Positions 1 through 8,564 of a DNA stretch of 64,000 nucleotides are shown one piece after another (within the stretch, counting starts at the first letter, position 1; every line of letters begins with the position of its first letter). The position numbers and the translations under genes are program-made. Below the pieces are notes generated by a model. That model ran no database searches and was not told the origin of the DNA. It was given only the letters and a program-made list of their open reading frames with translations. The DNA comes from CAWUEX02 sp038148375 (GTDB taxonomy: Bacteria; Pseudomonadota; Alphaproteobacteria; Rhodospirillales; Rhodospirillaceae): assembly GCA_038148375.1 (NCBI GenBank), contig JAYQVH010000001.1, positions 186,001 to 250,000 of the forward strand, given 5' to 3'.

Positions 1-1420
1 TCAAAAGCTCGACATCCTCGGCAAAAGCTGAATCGGCCTTGATCAGCTCCTCGACCTTGCGCACGGCGTGAATAACGGTGGTGTGGTCTCGACCGCCAAA
101 GGCCCTTCCGATTTCGGGCAAGGAGCGGGACGTCAACTGCTTCGCCAAATACATGGCGATCTGCCGCGGGCGCGCAACTGTGCGAGACCGCCGCGCGGAG
201 CTCATGTCGGACATCCGGATTTGGAAGTGCTCGGCCACGCGCTTTTGTATTTCCTCCATTGTGACACGACGGTCATGGGCACGAAGAAGGTCGTGCAGAA
301 GTGTGTGTGTGAGTTCGAGGGATATATTGCCTCCGACCAGCTGCACGTTCGCGCTGAGACGAGTCAGCGCCCCTTCCAACTCCCGGACATTGGAGGTGAT
401 GCGATGCGCCAGAAACTCTTTAACTTTCTGCGGAACCGAAACCCCCAGCTGCTCGGCTTTGGCATCAAGAATGCCCAGGCGCAGCTCAAAGGTAGTGGGG
501 TGCAAATCGGCCACCAAACCCGATGACAGGCGCGATCGGAGCCGGTCGCCAATCTCTTCCAAATCGGAGGGCGACTTGTCTGCAGACAAAACGATTTGCC
601 GGCCCTGATCGACAAGCGCGTTAAACGTGTGGAAAAATTCTTCCTGCGTTGAGTCTTTTCCGGAAATGAATTGAACGTCGTCGATCATGAGAACGTCGGC
701 GGAGCGAAACTGCTCTTTGAACGACACCGTATCGTGGTTACGAAGCGCACGCACAAAACTGTACATGAACTTCTCAGCCGAAAGATAAACGACCCGCCGC
801 TGAGGCGAGCGCAAACGGATCTGCCAAGCGATGGCATGCATCAAATGGGTCTTGCCCAGACCGACACCGCCATAGAGGAAAAGCGGATTAAAGCTCACAT
901 GATCGGAATCAGCGACACGCTGCGCCGCGGCATAGGCAAACTCGTTGGGCTTGCCGACCACGAAATTCTCGAAAGTGTACCTGGCGTCCAAAGGTGCGGA
1001 CAGAGAATCCGCCAGCACGTCATGGGTCACCGCCTCGCTTTGAGCCGCGGCCAATGTCATGGCATCAGAACCTGTTGGGGTATCTGTGCCGCCGGAGCCG
1101 CCGCCAACAGCATCAACGTCGACTTGAACGCGGCGCACGGCTGGATTTTCGCCACTCCATAGCGTGCGAATGCGATCCGCGTAATGCGTAACAACCCAGT
1201 CGCGCATAAAACGGGTGGGAACTCGAAGATTGACTGCGCCGTCGTTTAAGCCGCCGAACGCGATAGGACTGACCCAGCTCTGATATGCCGAGTCACCAAA
1301 TTCATGTTTCAATCTGAGTTTAACGCGATCCCATTCCGCCTGACTCGACGAACCTACTTCCCCTCGTTTCACCCTTGCGTCCTTGTCATCTTCCCTGGCA
1401 GCCCGCGCCGCGCTGAACAT
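1..1420 (-). CDS. dnaA: Chromosomal replication initiator DnaA (C-terminus cut by window edge)
   Basis: AAA+ ATPase that binds DnaA boxes, melts the origin and loads helicase. Read on the minus strand from the ATG at 1418-1420, which follows a purine-rich GCGGGGG, the frame is open for 473 codons to the left edge. The short N-terminal domain contains AEWDRVKLRLKHEFG. The Walker A motif GVGLGKTH is encoded near 850-875 and the Walker B/sensor stretch MIDDVQF near 670-690. The domain IV signature GGRDHTTVIHAV, which reads the DnaA box, is encoded near 70-105. The last visible residues, EDVELL, sit a few codons from the usual DnaA end, so only a small tail is missing. The upstream neighbour rpsT is on the same strand, a common alphaproteobacterial arrangement. 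Identification is firm. Confidence 0.96.
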   Translation of the reverse strand, partial: MFSAARAAREDDKDARVKRGEVGSSSQAEWDRVKLRLKHEFGDSAYQSWVSPIAFGGLNDGAVNLRVPTRFMRDWVVTHYADRIRTLWSGENPAVRRVQVDVDAVGGGSGGTDTPTGSDAMTLAAAQSEAVTHDVLADSLSAPLDARYTFENFVVGKPNEFAYAAAQRVADSDHVSFNPLFLYGGVGLGKTHLMHAIAWQIRLRSPQRRVVYLSAEKFMYSFVRALRNHDTVSFKEQFRSADVLMIDDVQFISGKDSTQEEFFHTFNALVDQGRQIVLSADKSPSDLEEIGDRLRSRLSSGLVADLHPTTFELRLGILDAKAEQLGVSVPQKVKEFLAHRITSNVRELEGALTRLSANVQLVGGNISLELTHTLLHDLLRAHDRRVTMEEIQKRVAEHFQIRMSDMSSARRSRTVARPRQIAMYLAKQLTSRSLPEIGRAFGGRDHTTVIHAVRKVEELIKADSAFAEDVELL

Positions 1421-1823
1421 CCCCCGCAAACGTCTTCAGCGATGTGCACCGGTCCAGAGAGGTTACAAAGTAAATTTTGCTCGCCGCGACACCCGCCATT
1501 TGTTTTTGTTCCAGGTGCCTGCGAGGACACGCACTCTATCTCTCGGCCCTAGAAAGACAAGGTGAAAAATAGCTTGACAGTTGAGCGTCAAAAACATCTA
1601 TCAGATTCGCGATTCTGTTTGCCGATAATTGCGCACAGATGCGCAACTTCGCTGCGCCGCTTGCGGTCGAACGCGATGTGGACACAACAATTTGTGTTCA
1701 GTGAGTCGTATGAATTTTTTCGAAAGAGTCGCGCAGTAATCTTCGCAGCGAATCGATTTATGAGTCCGCGCTTAGAGAGCGCGAACGATGGTCAAGCTGC
1801 GGCTACGTAAAAGATATTTGAGC
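1421..1823. other. dnaA-rpsT intergenic region, no gene seen
   Basis: A 403-bp gap with lower GC than its surroundings, expected to hold the dnaA promoter. Visible elements: an inverted repeat TTGAC-N8-GTCAA near 1574-1591, whose minus strand also offers a TTGACG -35-like hexamer facing dnaA; a 6-bp hairpin CGCGCT/AGCGCG at 1767-1783 just after rpsT, with no T-run; and a TGTGGACAC near 1677 that differs from a DnaA box at two positions. Small open frames in both directions show no family resemblance and no convincing ribosome sites. No cluster of consensus DnaA boxes is present, so this does not look like a full origin. Confidence 0.6.
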
Positions 1824-2090
1824 TTAAGCGGAAAGCGCTTTGATTCGCGCGTTCAGGCGGGAAATCTTTCGCGACACTGTATTAGCGTGCAAGACGCCTT
1901 TAGAGCGGCCGCGCATCAACTCCGGCATGGCCTGCTTAAAGGCGTCCGTAGCTGCCGCCTTGTCGCCCGCAGCTATGGCGGACTCAACTTGCTTCACGAT
2001 CGTACGGATACGCCCGATACGAGAATGATTGACCTGTGCCCGGCGGGCGTTGCGGCGAATGCGTTTCTTGGCCGAAGCGTGGTGGGCCAT
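1824..2090 (-). CDS. rpsT: 30S ribosomal protein S20
   Basis: S20 binds 16S rRNA early in assembly of the small ribosomal subunit. The 88-residue product is the family's usual length and begins MAHHASAKKRIRRNARR, the typical basic N-terminal helix of S20, followed by the conserved region around SKGVLHANTVSRKISRL. The ATG at 2088-2090 is chosen over longer in-frame starts because MAHH is the family N-terminus; codons upstream encode unrelated residues. It lies directly upstream of dnaA on the same strand. A short hairpin after the stop (1767-1783) could limit readthrough but lacks a U-tract. Confidence 0.97.
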   Translation of the reverse strand: MAHHASAKKRIRRNARRAQVNHSRIGRIRTIVKQVESAIAAGDKAAATDAFKQAMPELMRGRSKGVLHANTVSRKISRLNARIKALSA

Positions 2091-2273
2091 GGGTTCGTCC
2101 TGTGTCCGTCTGGAAATTAAGGCGCGGTTTATAGTTAAGGGGCGGCGCTGCGTCAACCTCTGAACACACGGCGGTAAAATAACGCGTCTACGCTGGCCGC
2201 AGGCACAGGCGCGCCTCAGGCCCGCCCGGCCAGACACCCAATAGGCCCACCGACCGGCCTTTGGCGCGTTATC

Positions 2274-3050
2274 CTAGCGGTGTTTAAAGGTCGGCTGACG
2301 CTTCTCAACGAAGGCAGCCATCCCCTCTTTCTGATCTTCTAGCGCAAAGGTTGCATGGAACATACGGCGCTCGAAAAGGATGCCCTCGGCCAGGGACGAT
2401 TCGAAAGCACGGTTGACCGATTCCTTGGCCATCATGATCGACGGCAGCGACATATCAGCAATCCGCTCTGCGGCTTTTAGGGACTCGTCAAGCAATGCAT
2501 CAGGCGCGACGACTCGGCTGACCAGTCCAACGCGCTCAGCCTCAGCGGCATCCATCTGGCGCCCAGTTAAAATCATATCCATGGCTTTGGCCTTACCGAC
2601 GGCCCTGGTCAGGCGCTGAGTGCCGCCCGCGCCTGGGATAATGCCAAGTGTGATTTCCGGCTGGCCGAATTTTGCGTTGTCGGCTGCGATAATGATGTCG
2701 CACATCATTGCCACCTCACAGCCCCCGCCAAGCGCATAGCCAGCCACGGCGGCGATGATCGGCTTGCGGCAAGTCGTGATCCGTTCCCATCCCTTCGTGA
2801 TGAATTCCTGAACATAGCAGTCGACAAAGGACTTGCTCGCCATTTCCTTGATGTCGGCGCCGGCGGCGAACGCTTTTTCGCTCCCGGTAATGACAACGGC
2901 GCGGATGCCGTCATCGTCTTCAAAACCGTCCAGGGCTTTTCCAAGATCCTCGACCAGCCCGCTTGAAAGCGCGTTCAGCGCCTTTGGCCGGTTAAGAGTA
3001 ATGAGGCCAACGTGGCCACGCGTTTCGACTAAGATGTTTTCGTACGCCAT
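2274..3050 (-). CDS. Enoyl-CoA hydratase (crotonase family)
   Basis: Predicted to hydrate 2-enoyl-CoA thioesters in fatty-acid beta-oxidation in the cytoplasm. The 258-residue product has the full crotonase fold: the N-terminal GLITLNRPKALNAL; the oxyanion-hole and CoA-binding segment AFAAGADIKEM (about residues 60-70); the second oxyanion segment GYALGGGCE (about 104-112); and GQPEITLGIIPGAGGTQRL (about 128-147), carrying the catalytic glutamate pair region typical of true hydratases. The C-terminal FVEKRQPTFKHR is the usual ending. An enoyl-CoA hydratase between mutM and rpsT is a recurring alphaproteobacterial neighbourhood. Substrate chain length cannot be told from sequence. A second, more divergent crotonase lies at 15507. 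Confidence 0.93.
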   Translation of the reverse strand: MAYENILVETRGHVGLITLNRPKALNALSSGLVEDLGKALDGFEDDDGIRAVVITGSEKAFAAGADIKEMASKSFVDCYVQEFITKGWERITTCRKPIIAAVAGYALGGGCEVAMMCDIIIAADNAKFGQPEITLGIIPGAGGTQRLTRAVGKAKAMDMILTGRQMDAAEAERVGLVSRVVAPDALLDESLKAAERIADMSLPSIMMAKESVNRAFESSLAEGILFERRMFHATFALEDQKEGMAAFVEKRQPTFKHR

Positions 3051-3114
3051 TTAAAAGTGATGTCCTTGCGTGTTTTCAATTCGAACCGGCCTTGCAGGCC
3101 TTGAATGCGGCTCC

Positions 3115-3495
3115 CTAGCGCGTGGCCGTCGGTTCGATCAGAAATCGAACTTCGAGCGCGGCATCGGTTTCGGTGAACTCCAGCCGGAGCGTTTCTCCCT
3201 CGCGCTGGAATATACCGTCTTGGGAAAGCGTCCAGCCCAGCTGAGGTAGCGTGTCGCGGTAAAATTCGAGCACGGTCTGCCGTTCCACTTGCCCCGTGGC
3301 GGAGGCCTGTACAATGCGGCCCTGGGGTGTGTCAAACAATACGCTAGAACCCGCAACCTGAGTAAGCGCATCCATCAGTGGCAAATCTTCGAAGCCGTAA
3401 ACAAAACGGTCGGCTCCGGACGCGTTGTGAACCGGCATGAAACAACTCAGGATAATCAACATGCGGGCTGCAACAGATTTCATATCGAAATTCAT
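3115..3495 (-). CDS. Small exported protein of unknown function, downstream of mutM
   Basis: A 126-residue protein I do not recognise. The ATG at 3493-3495 overlaps the mutM stop in an ATGA, showing translational coupling; a longer in-frame start would run inside mutM. The N-terminus has a basic start and a hydrophobic core (MLIILSCFMPV) ending in NASGADRF, consistent with a signal peptide cleaved near residue 28. The mature part contains FEDLPLMDALTQVAG, LEFYRDTLPQLGW and a C-terminal stretch rich in charged residues; the FYRDTLPQLGW pattern suggests a small alpha/beta domain. No lipobox cysteine is in a convincing place. Likely periplasmic; role unknown. Confidence 0.75.
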   Translation of the reverse strand: MNFDMKSVAARMLIILSCFMPVHNASGADRFVYGFEDLPLMDALTQVAGSSVLFDTPQGRIVQASATGQVERQTVLEFYRDTLPQLGWTLSQDGIFQREGETLRLEFTETDAALEVRFLIEPTATR

Positions 3496-4328
3496 CTCTG
3501 ACACCTCGAGCAATAGAACGTGGACCGTCCGGACTGGATCAGCCGCTTTACGGTTGCGTTGTGTTCGGCGCAAGACGCCGTTTGACAAGGTTCGCCCTCG
3601 CGTCCGTATACGTTCCAACTGTATTTGAAATAACCGAGTTCACCGGACGGCTGAACGTAGTCGCGCAACGATGAGCCCCCGGCCGCGATGGCCGCCTGTA
3701 GGACATCCCTGATTGCCGGGACCAGGCGCTCAGCCCGCCGGCCTGCAACCGTTCCTGCTTTGCGGCGCGGCGACACTCCGGCTCTGTAGAGCGCTTCGCA
3801 GACATAGATATTTCCGAGGCCGGCAACGACGCGCTGATCCAGCAACGCCGCTTTTATGGTCGTGCCTTTGCCGCGCAGCGCCGCAGAAAGGACATCGGGC
3901 GTAAACGTAGTGCTCAAGGGATCGGGACCCATTCGCGCGAGCAGCTTGTGATCCGCCAGCTCAGCGGTCGTGGTCAGGGTCAGGAGTCCGAACCGCCGGG
4001 GATCGTTGAACATCACCCTCACACCTTCATCCGTATCGAAGACGATATGATCATGCTTGCCGGGTTTAGTTATCGGCTGGGTGATGGTCATGCGGCCGGA
4101 CATGCCCAGATGCGCAAGCGCGACGGTCCCGTCATCTAGGTCGAGACAGATGTATTTGGCCCTCCGGTGGACACGCTTGACGGTGCGCCCGGTTAATTTG
4201 CCCGCGAGGCCCTTCGGAAAGGGAATGCGCATATCCGGGCGGCGTACATCGACGCTGGCCAGCCGGCGTCCTTCGAACACCTTGGCCAGGCCGCGGCATG
4301 TCGTTTCGACCTCGGGGAGTTCAGGCAT
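3492..4328 (-). CDS. mutM: Formamidopyrimidine-DNA glycosylase (Fpg/MutM)
   Basis: Bifunctional glycosylase/AP lyase that removes 8-oxoguanine and ring-opened purines in base excision repair. The 278-residue product starts MPELPEVET, giving the catalytic Pro2 and Glu3; the start at 4326-4328 is fixed by this because the initiator Met is removed in the active enzyme. Other landmarks are the His-Leu-Gly-Met-Ser-Gly-Arg segment (about residue 75), FNDPRRFG (about 110), LLDQRVVAGLGNIY (helix-hairpin-helix, about 165) and the C-terminal zinc finger with four cysteines (CQTASC then CSRC). It lies divergent to ubiE and is coupled to the exported protein at 3115. Confidence 0.97.
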   Translation of the reverse strand: MPELPEVETTCRGLAKVFEGRRLASVDVRRPDMRIPFPKGLAGKLTGRTVKRVHRRAKYICLDLDDGTVALAHLGMSGRMTITQPITKPGKHDHIVFDTDEGVRVMFNDPRRFGLLTLTTTAELADHKLLARMGPDPLSTTFTPDVLSAALRGKGTTIKAALLDQRVVAGLGNIYVCEALYRAGVSPRRKAGTVAGRRAERLVPAIRDVLQAAIAAGGSSLRDYVQPSGELGYFKYSWNVYGREGEPCQTASCAEHNATVKRLIQSGRSTFYCSRCQR

Positions 4329-4424
4329 GAGCGGCAGAGTGCGCCAACGCCCCTTGCTTTGTCGAGGCCTTGTACGTACGGGAGAGGTATAGCCGCATCC
4401 AGGGCCATCCACTAAGCTTGGGTA

Positions 4425-5207
4425 ATGTCGAATTCCAGCCACACCAGCACCGAAGGCACCACGCACTTCGGATACACCACCGTGCCACGCACAGAGAAAG
4501 CAGGGCGCGTGCGCGCCGTATTTGACTCGGTTGCCGCTAAATATGACGTCATGAATGACGTGATGAGCGGGGGAGTCCATCGGCTTTGGAAAGACGCGAT
4601 GGTGGATTGGCTGGCGCCGCGTCCGGGCTGGAACACGATTGATGTAGCTGGAGGCACCGGCGATATCGCGCTCCGAATACACAACCGCATGAAACGCGGC
4701 GCCTCCGCACAAGCCGGTTCCATTGTCGTGTGTGACATCAACGAAGCCATGCTGAGCCATGGGCGCGACCGCGCACTCGACCGCGGTGTGTTGCATGGGC
4801 TGAGGTGGAGCGTCGGAAACGCCGAATGCCTGCCGTTCAGCGACATGAGTTTCGACGCCTTTACCATTGCGTTTGGCCTGCGCAATGTAACGGATATCGA
4901 CGCCGCGCTGCGGGATGCCCGCCGCGTCCTGAAACCCGGCGGACGGTTTTTGTGTCTCGAATTTTCCAGCGTTGTCGTTCCGGGCCTGGCCGCACTGTAT
5001 GACCGTTACTCTTTTTCCATTCTGCCGCGTCTCGGATCTGCCATCGCCGGAGATGCCGAAGCCTACAGATATTTAGCGGAGAGCATTCGACGGTTTCCGG
5101 ACCAACAGACTTTGGCGGAAAGGATGACCGCTGCCGGGTTTGGCAATGTGGCGTACCGCAATCTATCCGGCGGAATCGCTGCCCTCCATTCGGGCTGGCG
5201 TCTGTGA
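4425..5207 (+). CDS. ubiE: Demethylmenaquinone/ubiquinone C-methyltransferase UbiE
   Basis: SAM-dependent C-methyltransferase acting on the 2-polyprenyl-6-methoxybenzoquinol intermediate of ubiquinone synthesis. The 260-residue product shows the UbiE hallmarks: VFDSVAAKYDVMNDVMSGGVHRLWK (about residues 32-56), SAM motif I DVAGGTGDIA (about 73-82), NAECLPF, the signature FGLRNVTDID and the post-motif RVLKPGGRF(L)CLEFS. Its start is divergent from mutM across about 100 bp. ubiB follows 33 bp downstream on the same strand, so the two quinone genes likely form one transcript. Identification is firm. Confidence 0.96.
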   Translation: MSNSSHTSTEGTTHFGYTTVPRTEKAGRVRAVFDSVAAKYDVMNDVMSGGVHRLWKDAMVDWLAPRPGWNTIDVAGGTGDIALRIHNRMKRGASAQAGSIVVCDINEAMLSHGRDRALDRGVLHGLRWSVGNAECLPFSDMSFDAFTIAFGLRNVTDIDAALRDARRVLKPGGRFLCLEFSSVVVPGLAALYDRYSFSILPRLGSAIAGDAEAYRYLAESIRRFPDQQTLAERMTAAGFGNVAYRNLSGGIAALHSGWRL

Positions 5208-5240
5208 TCGATAGAAACCGGACCTAACGGCCTCCTCAAT

Positions 5241-6785
5241 ATGATTCGCGCTGTCCGTAATCTTCACCGCTTGTTCAGCATTGGCCGTACGTTGGCCCGG
5301 CATGACGCATTGTTCTTGCTCGACGGCTACAGCGTCGGCCGCACGGTCGCCGCCGCCGTTCGGATGACCGCGAAACCGGACCCCAAAGTGACGGCCCTCC
5401 GGCCGGGAGAACGGCTCTCGGCCGCCCTTTCGCAATTGGGTCCGACGTTCATCAAATTGGGACAAGCGTTGTCAACCCGTCCTGATTTACTGGGCCAGTC
5501 GGTCACGGACGACTTAACCAAACTGCAAGATCGGCTGCCACCGTTCCCGTTTGCGCAAGCAAAGCAGATAATTGACCAAGATTTCGATGGCGGCGCAGAT
5601 GCGCTGTTTAAATCAATCGACTCCAAACCCGTTGCGGCGGCTTCGATTGCTCAGGTGCACTTTGCCGTCACCAGTGGCGACGAGGACGTTGCGATCAAGG
5701 TCCTGCGCCCCGGCATTAAAGAGGCCTTCGCTCGCGATCTCGATCTCTTTTATTGGCTGGCGGAAACCACCGAGCGCACCCAGCCTAAACTGCGGCGCCT
5801 TAAGCCCATCGAGGCGGTGCGCACTTTCGAGCAGTCCGTGCGCATGGAAATGGATCTTCGCTTCGAAGCAGCGGCGGCTGAAGAATTGAAAACGAACTTT
5901 GCCGACGAGCCGCGCTTCACGGTTCCCGCGGTCGACTGGCAGCGAACATCGGAACATGTATTGACGCTCGAGCGCGTGTCAGGGGCTCGGGTGGACAAGC
6001 CTGAGGATGTAATTGCTTTAGGTCTCGACCCGGTCGACGTCGTCCGCACAGCCGCAGAAGTGTTTTTTCGCATGGTTTTCCGCGACGGGTTTTTTCACGC
6101 TGATATGCACCCCGGGAATTTGTTTGTTGCCGACGACGGCACGATCATCGCCATGGACTTCGGCATCATGGGCCGCGTCGATCTTGAGACCCGACGCCAT
6201 CTTGGTGAAATGCTGCTTGGCTTTTTGACACGCGATTACAAACGTGTGGCCGAAATACATATCGAGGCTGGCTTCGTGCCTGCCAACAAGGATATCGGTG
6301 CTTTTGCGCAAGCCTGCCGATCCATTGCGGAGCCCATTCTCGGGAAACCCATGAACGAAATTTCATTGGCCCGCCTGCTCGGTCAGTTGTTCCAGATAAC
6401 CGAGACCTTCGACATGCAGACCCAGCCTCAATTGCTGCTACTGCAGAAAAGCATGTTGCTCGCGGAGGGAGTTGGCCGCGCCCTGGCGCCCACGGTCAAC
6501 ATGTGGGAGTTGGCGCGCCCGCTCATTGAGGAGTGGATGGTCCGCGAACTCGGGCCAGAAGGACGCATTCGCGACGCCGTTTCAGATGTGACGTCGACCT
6601 TGGAAAAGCTGCCGCGTGTCATCGACAGTGTCGACGCCGCAGCACGCCAGATTCGCACCCACGGCCTGCGCCTCGATCCCGAGACGGCGGCTTACATCCG
6701 TGGCGGCCCGCCAGAACAGCGTGGCATTAAATGGTGGCCCTGGGCGGCGATTGGCGGCGTCATCTTGGTGGCGCTCCTGACCTAG
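5241..6785 (+). CDS. ubiB: UbiB-family atypical kinase/ATPase for ubiquinone synthesis
   Basis: UbiB (COQ8/ADCK family) is a membrane-bound atypical kinase-like ATPase needed for ubiquinone biosynthesis. The 514-residue product carries the family KxGQ motif in FIKLGQALSTRPDL (about residues 71-84), the alanine-rich nucleotide loop AAASIAQVH, the catalytic HADMHPGN (about 286) and the metal-binding DFGIMG (about 305). The C-terminus ends in a hydrophobic segment, WWPWAAIGGVILVALLT, fitting the one or two membrane helices of the family. It follows ubiE by 33 bp and precedes coaBC by about 100 bp on the same strand. Confidence 0.95.
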   Translation: MIRAVRNLHRLFSIGRTLARHDALFLLDGYSVGRTVAAAVRMTAKPDPKVTALRPGERLSAALSQLGPTFIKLGQALSTRPDLLGQSVTDDLTKLQDRLPPFPFAQAKQIIDQDFDGGADALFKSIDSKPVAAASIAQVHFAVTSGDEDVAIKVLRPGIKEAFARDLDLFYWLAETTERTQPKLRRLKPIEAVRTFEQSVRMEMDLRFEAAAAEELKTNFADEPRFTVPAVDWQRTSEHVLTLERVSGARVDKPEDVIALGLDPVDVVRTAAEVFFRMVFRDGFFHADMHPGNLFVADDGTIIAMDFGIMGRVDLETRRHLGEMLLGFLTRDYKRVAEIHIEAGFVPANKDIGAFAQACRSIAEPILGKPMNEISLARLLGQLFQITETFDMQTQPQLLLLQKSMLLAEGVGRALAPTVNMWELARPLIEEWMVRELGPEGRIRDAVSDVTSTLEKLPRVIDSVDAAARQIRTHGLRLDPETAAYIRGGPPEQRGIKWWPWAAIGGVILVALLT

Positions 6786-6885
6786 GCCAGATGGCGCACT
6801 TGGACGCCTTGGCCATTCAGATGCGAATCGGGTAGAGTCCGGGCGCCGCCGACAGGGCGGAAAGCATCAAGGAAAGCAACGCGTT

Positions 6886-8094
6886 GTGCTGAATTCACGC
6901 CGCATCCTGCTGATCGTCGCCGGCGGTATCGCCGCGGTCAAAATACCCGACCTCATCCGCCGATTGCGCGAGCGGGGGGCGGAGGTGCGCTGCGTCTTAA
7001 CCAAAGCCGGCGCGCAATTCGTCACACCAATGAGCCTGGCGGCTCTGTCTGGCAACAAGGTTTATCAGGACCTGTTTTCGCTTACCGACGAGAGCGAGAT
7101 GGGACATATCCAACTCAGCCGCGACGCCGACATTCTATTGGTCGCACCAGCCACAGCCGACATTATGGCGAAGATGACTCACGGGCAGGCCGATGACTTG
7201 GCCACCACTGCCCTTCTGGCGACCGACAAGCCTGTCGTGATCGCCCCGTCCATGAACGTGATGATGTGGTCGCACCCGGCCACGCAGGACAACGTCGAGA
7301 TACTTACACGCCGTGGCGTAAGTATGGTGGGGCCCGGAGCAGGCGATCTGGCGTGCGGCGAGGTCGGCGACGGGCGCATGGCAGAGGTCATGGATATTGT
7401 CGGCGCGCTGGAAACCCATTTCGGCAAGGGAAACACATCATTGCCCTTGGCCGGACGGCGCGCGCTGGTCACCAGCGGTCCGACTCATGAGCCGATCGAC
7501 CCCGTGCGCTACTTGGCAAATCGGTCTTCGGGCAAGCAGGGACATGCGATCGCCACCGCGCTGTCCGTCGCAGGCGCGGATGTCACCTTGGTGGCGGGAC
7601 CGACACGGGAACCTGACCCTCCAGGCGTGACCGTGCATCACGTTCAAACCGCGCTTGAGATGATGGATGCGTGTTCGAAGTCATTACCGGTCGACATCGC
7701 CGTATGTGCCGCTGCCGTTGCGGACTGGCGGTCTGCCGCACCGGCTGACGCCAAGATCAAGAAAGCCAAAAACAAAGCCGCGCCGGCGCTGAACTTGACC
7801 GAAAACCCTGACATCCTCGCGACCCTCTCCACCAAAGGCAAGAAACGCCCCCAGCTTGTTGTCGGCTTTGCCGCCGAAACGCAGGATGTGGTGCAAAACG
7901 CCAAAGCGAAAATCAAATCGAAAGGGTGCGATTGGATCGTCGCCAATGATGTGTCTGACGGCTTCGGTGGCGACACCAATACAGTTCACCTTATCACGGG
8001 CAAAGATGTCGAGAGTTGGCCGAGCCAATCGAAGCGCGCCGTCGCCGATCAATTGGTCGCGCGCATTGGCGCAGCGATGTCGAACAAGAAATAG
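6886..8094 (+). CDS. coaBC: Bifunctional phosphopantothenoylcysteine decarboxylase / phosphopantothenate-cysteine ligase
   Basis: Catalyses two steps of coenzyme A synthesis: CTP-dependent joining of cysteine to 4'-phosphopantothenate (CoaB) and FMN-dependent decarboxylation (CoaC). The 402-residue product has the N-terminal flavoprotein domain with the catalytic His in MGHIQLSRDADILLVAPATA. The substrate motif reads PSMNVMMW where PAMNxxM is usual (Ala to Ser). The Cys-containing flap is ACGEVGDGRMAE. The C-terminal CoaB domain contains TSGPTHEPIDPVRYLANRSSGK and the KIKK segment. The start is a GTG at 6886, preceded by AAGGAAAG; no ATG lies nearby in frame. It is followed 7 bp later by dut. 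Confidence 0.94.
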   Translation: MLNSRRILLIVAGGIAAVKIPDLIRRLRERGAEVRCVLTKAGAQFVTPMSLAALSGNKVYQDLFSLTDESEMGHIQLSRDADILLVAPATADIMAKMTHGQADDLATTALLATDKPVVIAPSMNVMMWSHPATQDNVEILTRRGVSMVGPGAGDLACGEVGDGRMAEVMDIVGALETHFGKGNTSLPLAGRRALVTSGPTHEPIDPVRYLANRSSGKQGHAIATALSVAGADVTLVAGPTREPDPPGVTVHHVQTALEMMDACSKSLPVDIAVCAAAVADWRSAAPADAKIKKAKNKAAPALNLTENPDILATLSTKGKKRPQLVVGFAAETQDVVQNAKAKIKSKGCDWIVANDVSDGFGGDTNTVHLITGKDVESWPSQSKRAVADQLVARIGAAMSNKK

Positions 8095-8101
8095 GATTGC
8101 G

Positions 8102-8554
8102 ATGATAGACAAGGTTCCCGTTGCCATTAAACGCCTGTCCCACGGCGAAGGACTGCCGCTGCCGGCTTATCAGACAGACCAGGCCGCAGGCATGGATCTT
8201 TGCGCCGCGATTGAAGAACCCTTGCACCTAAACCCTGGCACTCACGCTTTGGTGCCGACTGGGTTGGCCATGGCGTTACCGGACGGCTTTGAGGCACAGG
8301 TTCGCCCACGGTCTGGCTTGGCCGCCAAATACAGGGTCACCGTGCTCAACACACCCGGCACCATCGACGCCGACTACCGCGGTGAAGTGAAAGTGATTCT
8401 GATCAACCACGGCGATGCCGTGTTCGAGATCAAACGTGGTGACCGCATTGCGCAGATGGTTATTGCGCCGGTGACCCGCGCCACCGTGAGCGAAGTTGAA
8501 ACGCTGCCGGAGACCGTCCGCGGTGCTGGCGGATTTGGCTCTACCGGACAATAA
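8102..8554 (+). CDS. dut: Deoxyuridine 5'-triphosphate nucleotidohydrolase (dUTPase)
   Basis: Hydrolyses dUTP to dUMP and pyrophosphate, keeping uracil out of DNA and feeding dTMP synthesis. The 150-residue product contains the five trimeric dUTPase motifs: AAGMDLCAA (motif I, about residue 27), VRPRSGLA (II, about 66), NTPGTIDADYRGE (III, about 83), GDRIAQMVI (IV) and the C-terminal P-loop-like GAGGFGSTGQ (V). The ATG at 8102 directly follows the coaBC stop with AGGA upstream. The coaBC-dut-moeB order in tight succession suggests one operon. Confidence 0.96.
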   Translation: MIDKVPVAIKRLSHGEGLPLPAYQTDQAAGMDLCAAIEEPLHLNPGTHALVPTGLAMALPDGFEAQVRPRSGLAAKYRVTVLNTPGTIDADYRGEVKVILINHGDAVFEIKRGDRIAQMVIAPVTRATVSEVETLPETVRGAGGFGSTGQ

Positions 8555-8564
8555 GCGGCGCGGC

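Noticed and set aside
1767..1783. Rho-independent terminator of rpsT
   Set aside because: The stem is only 6 bp and no T-run follows on the minus strand.
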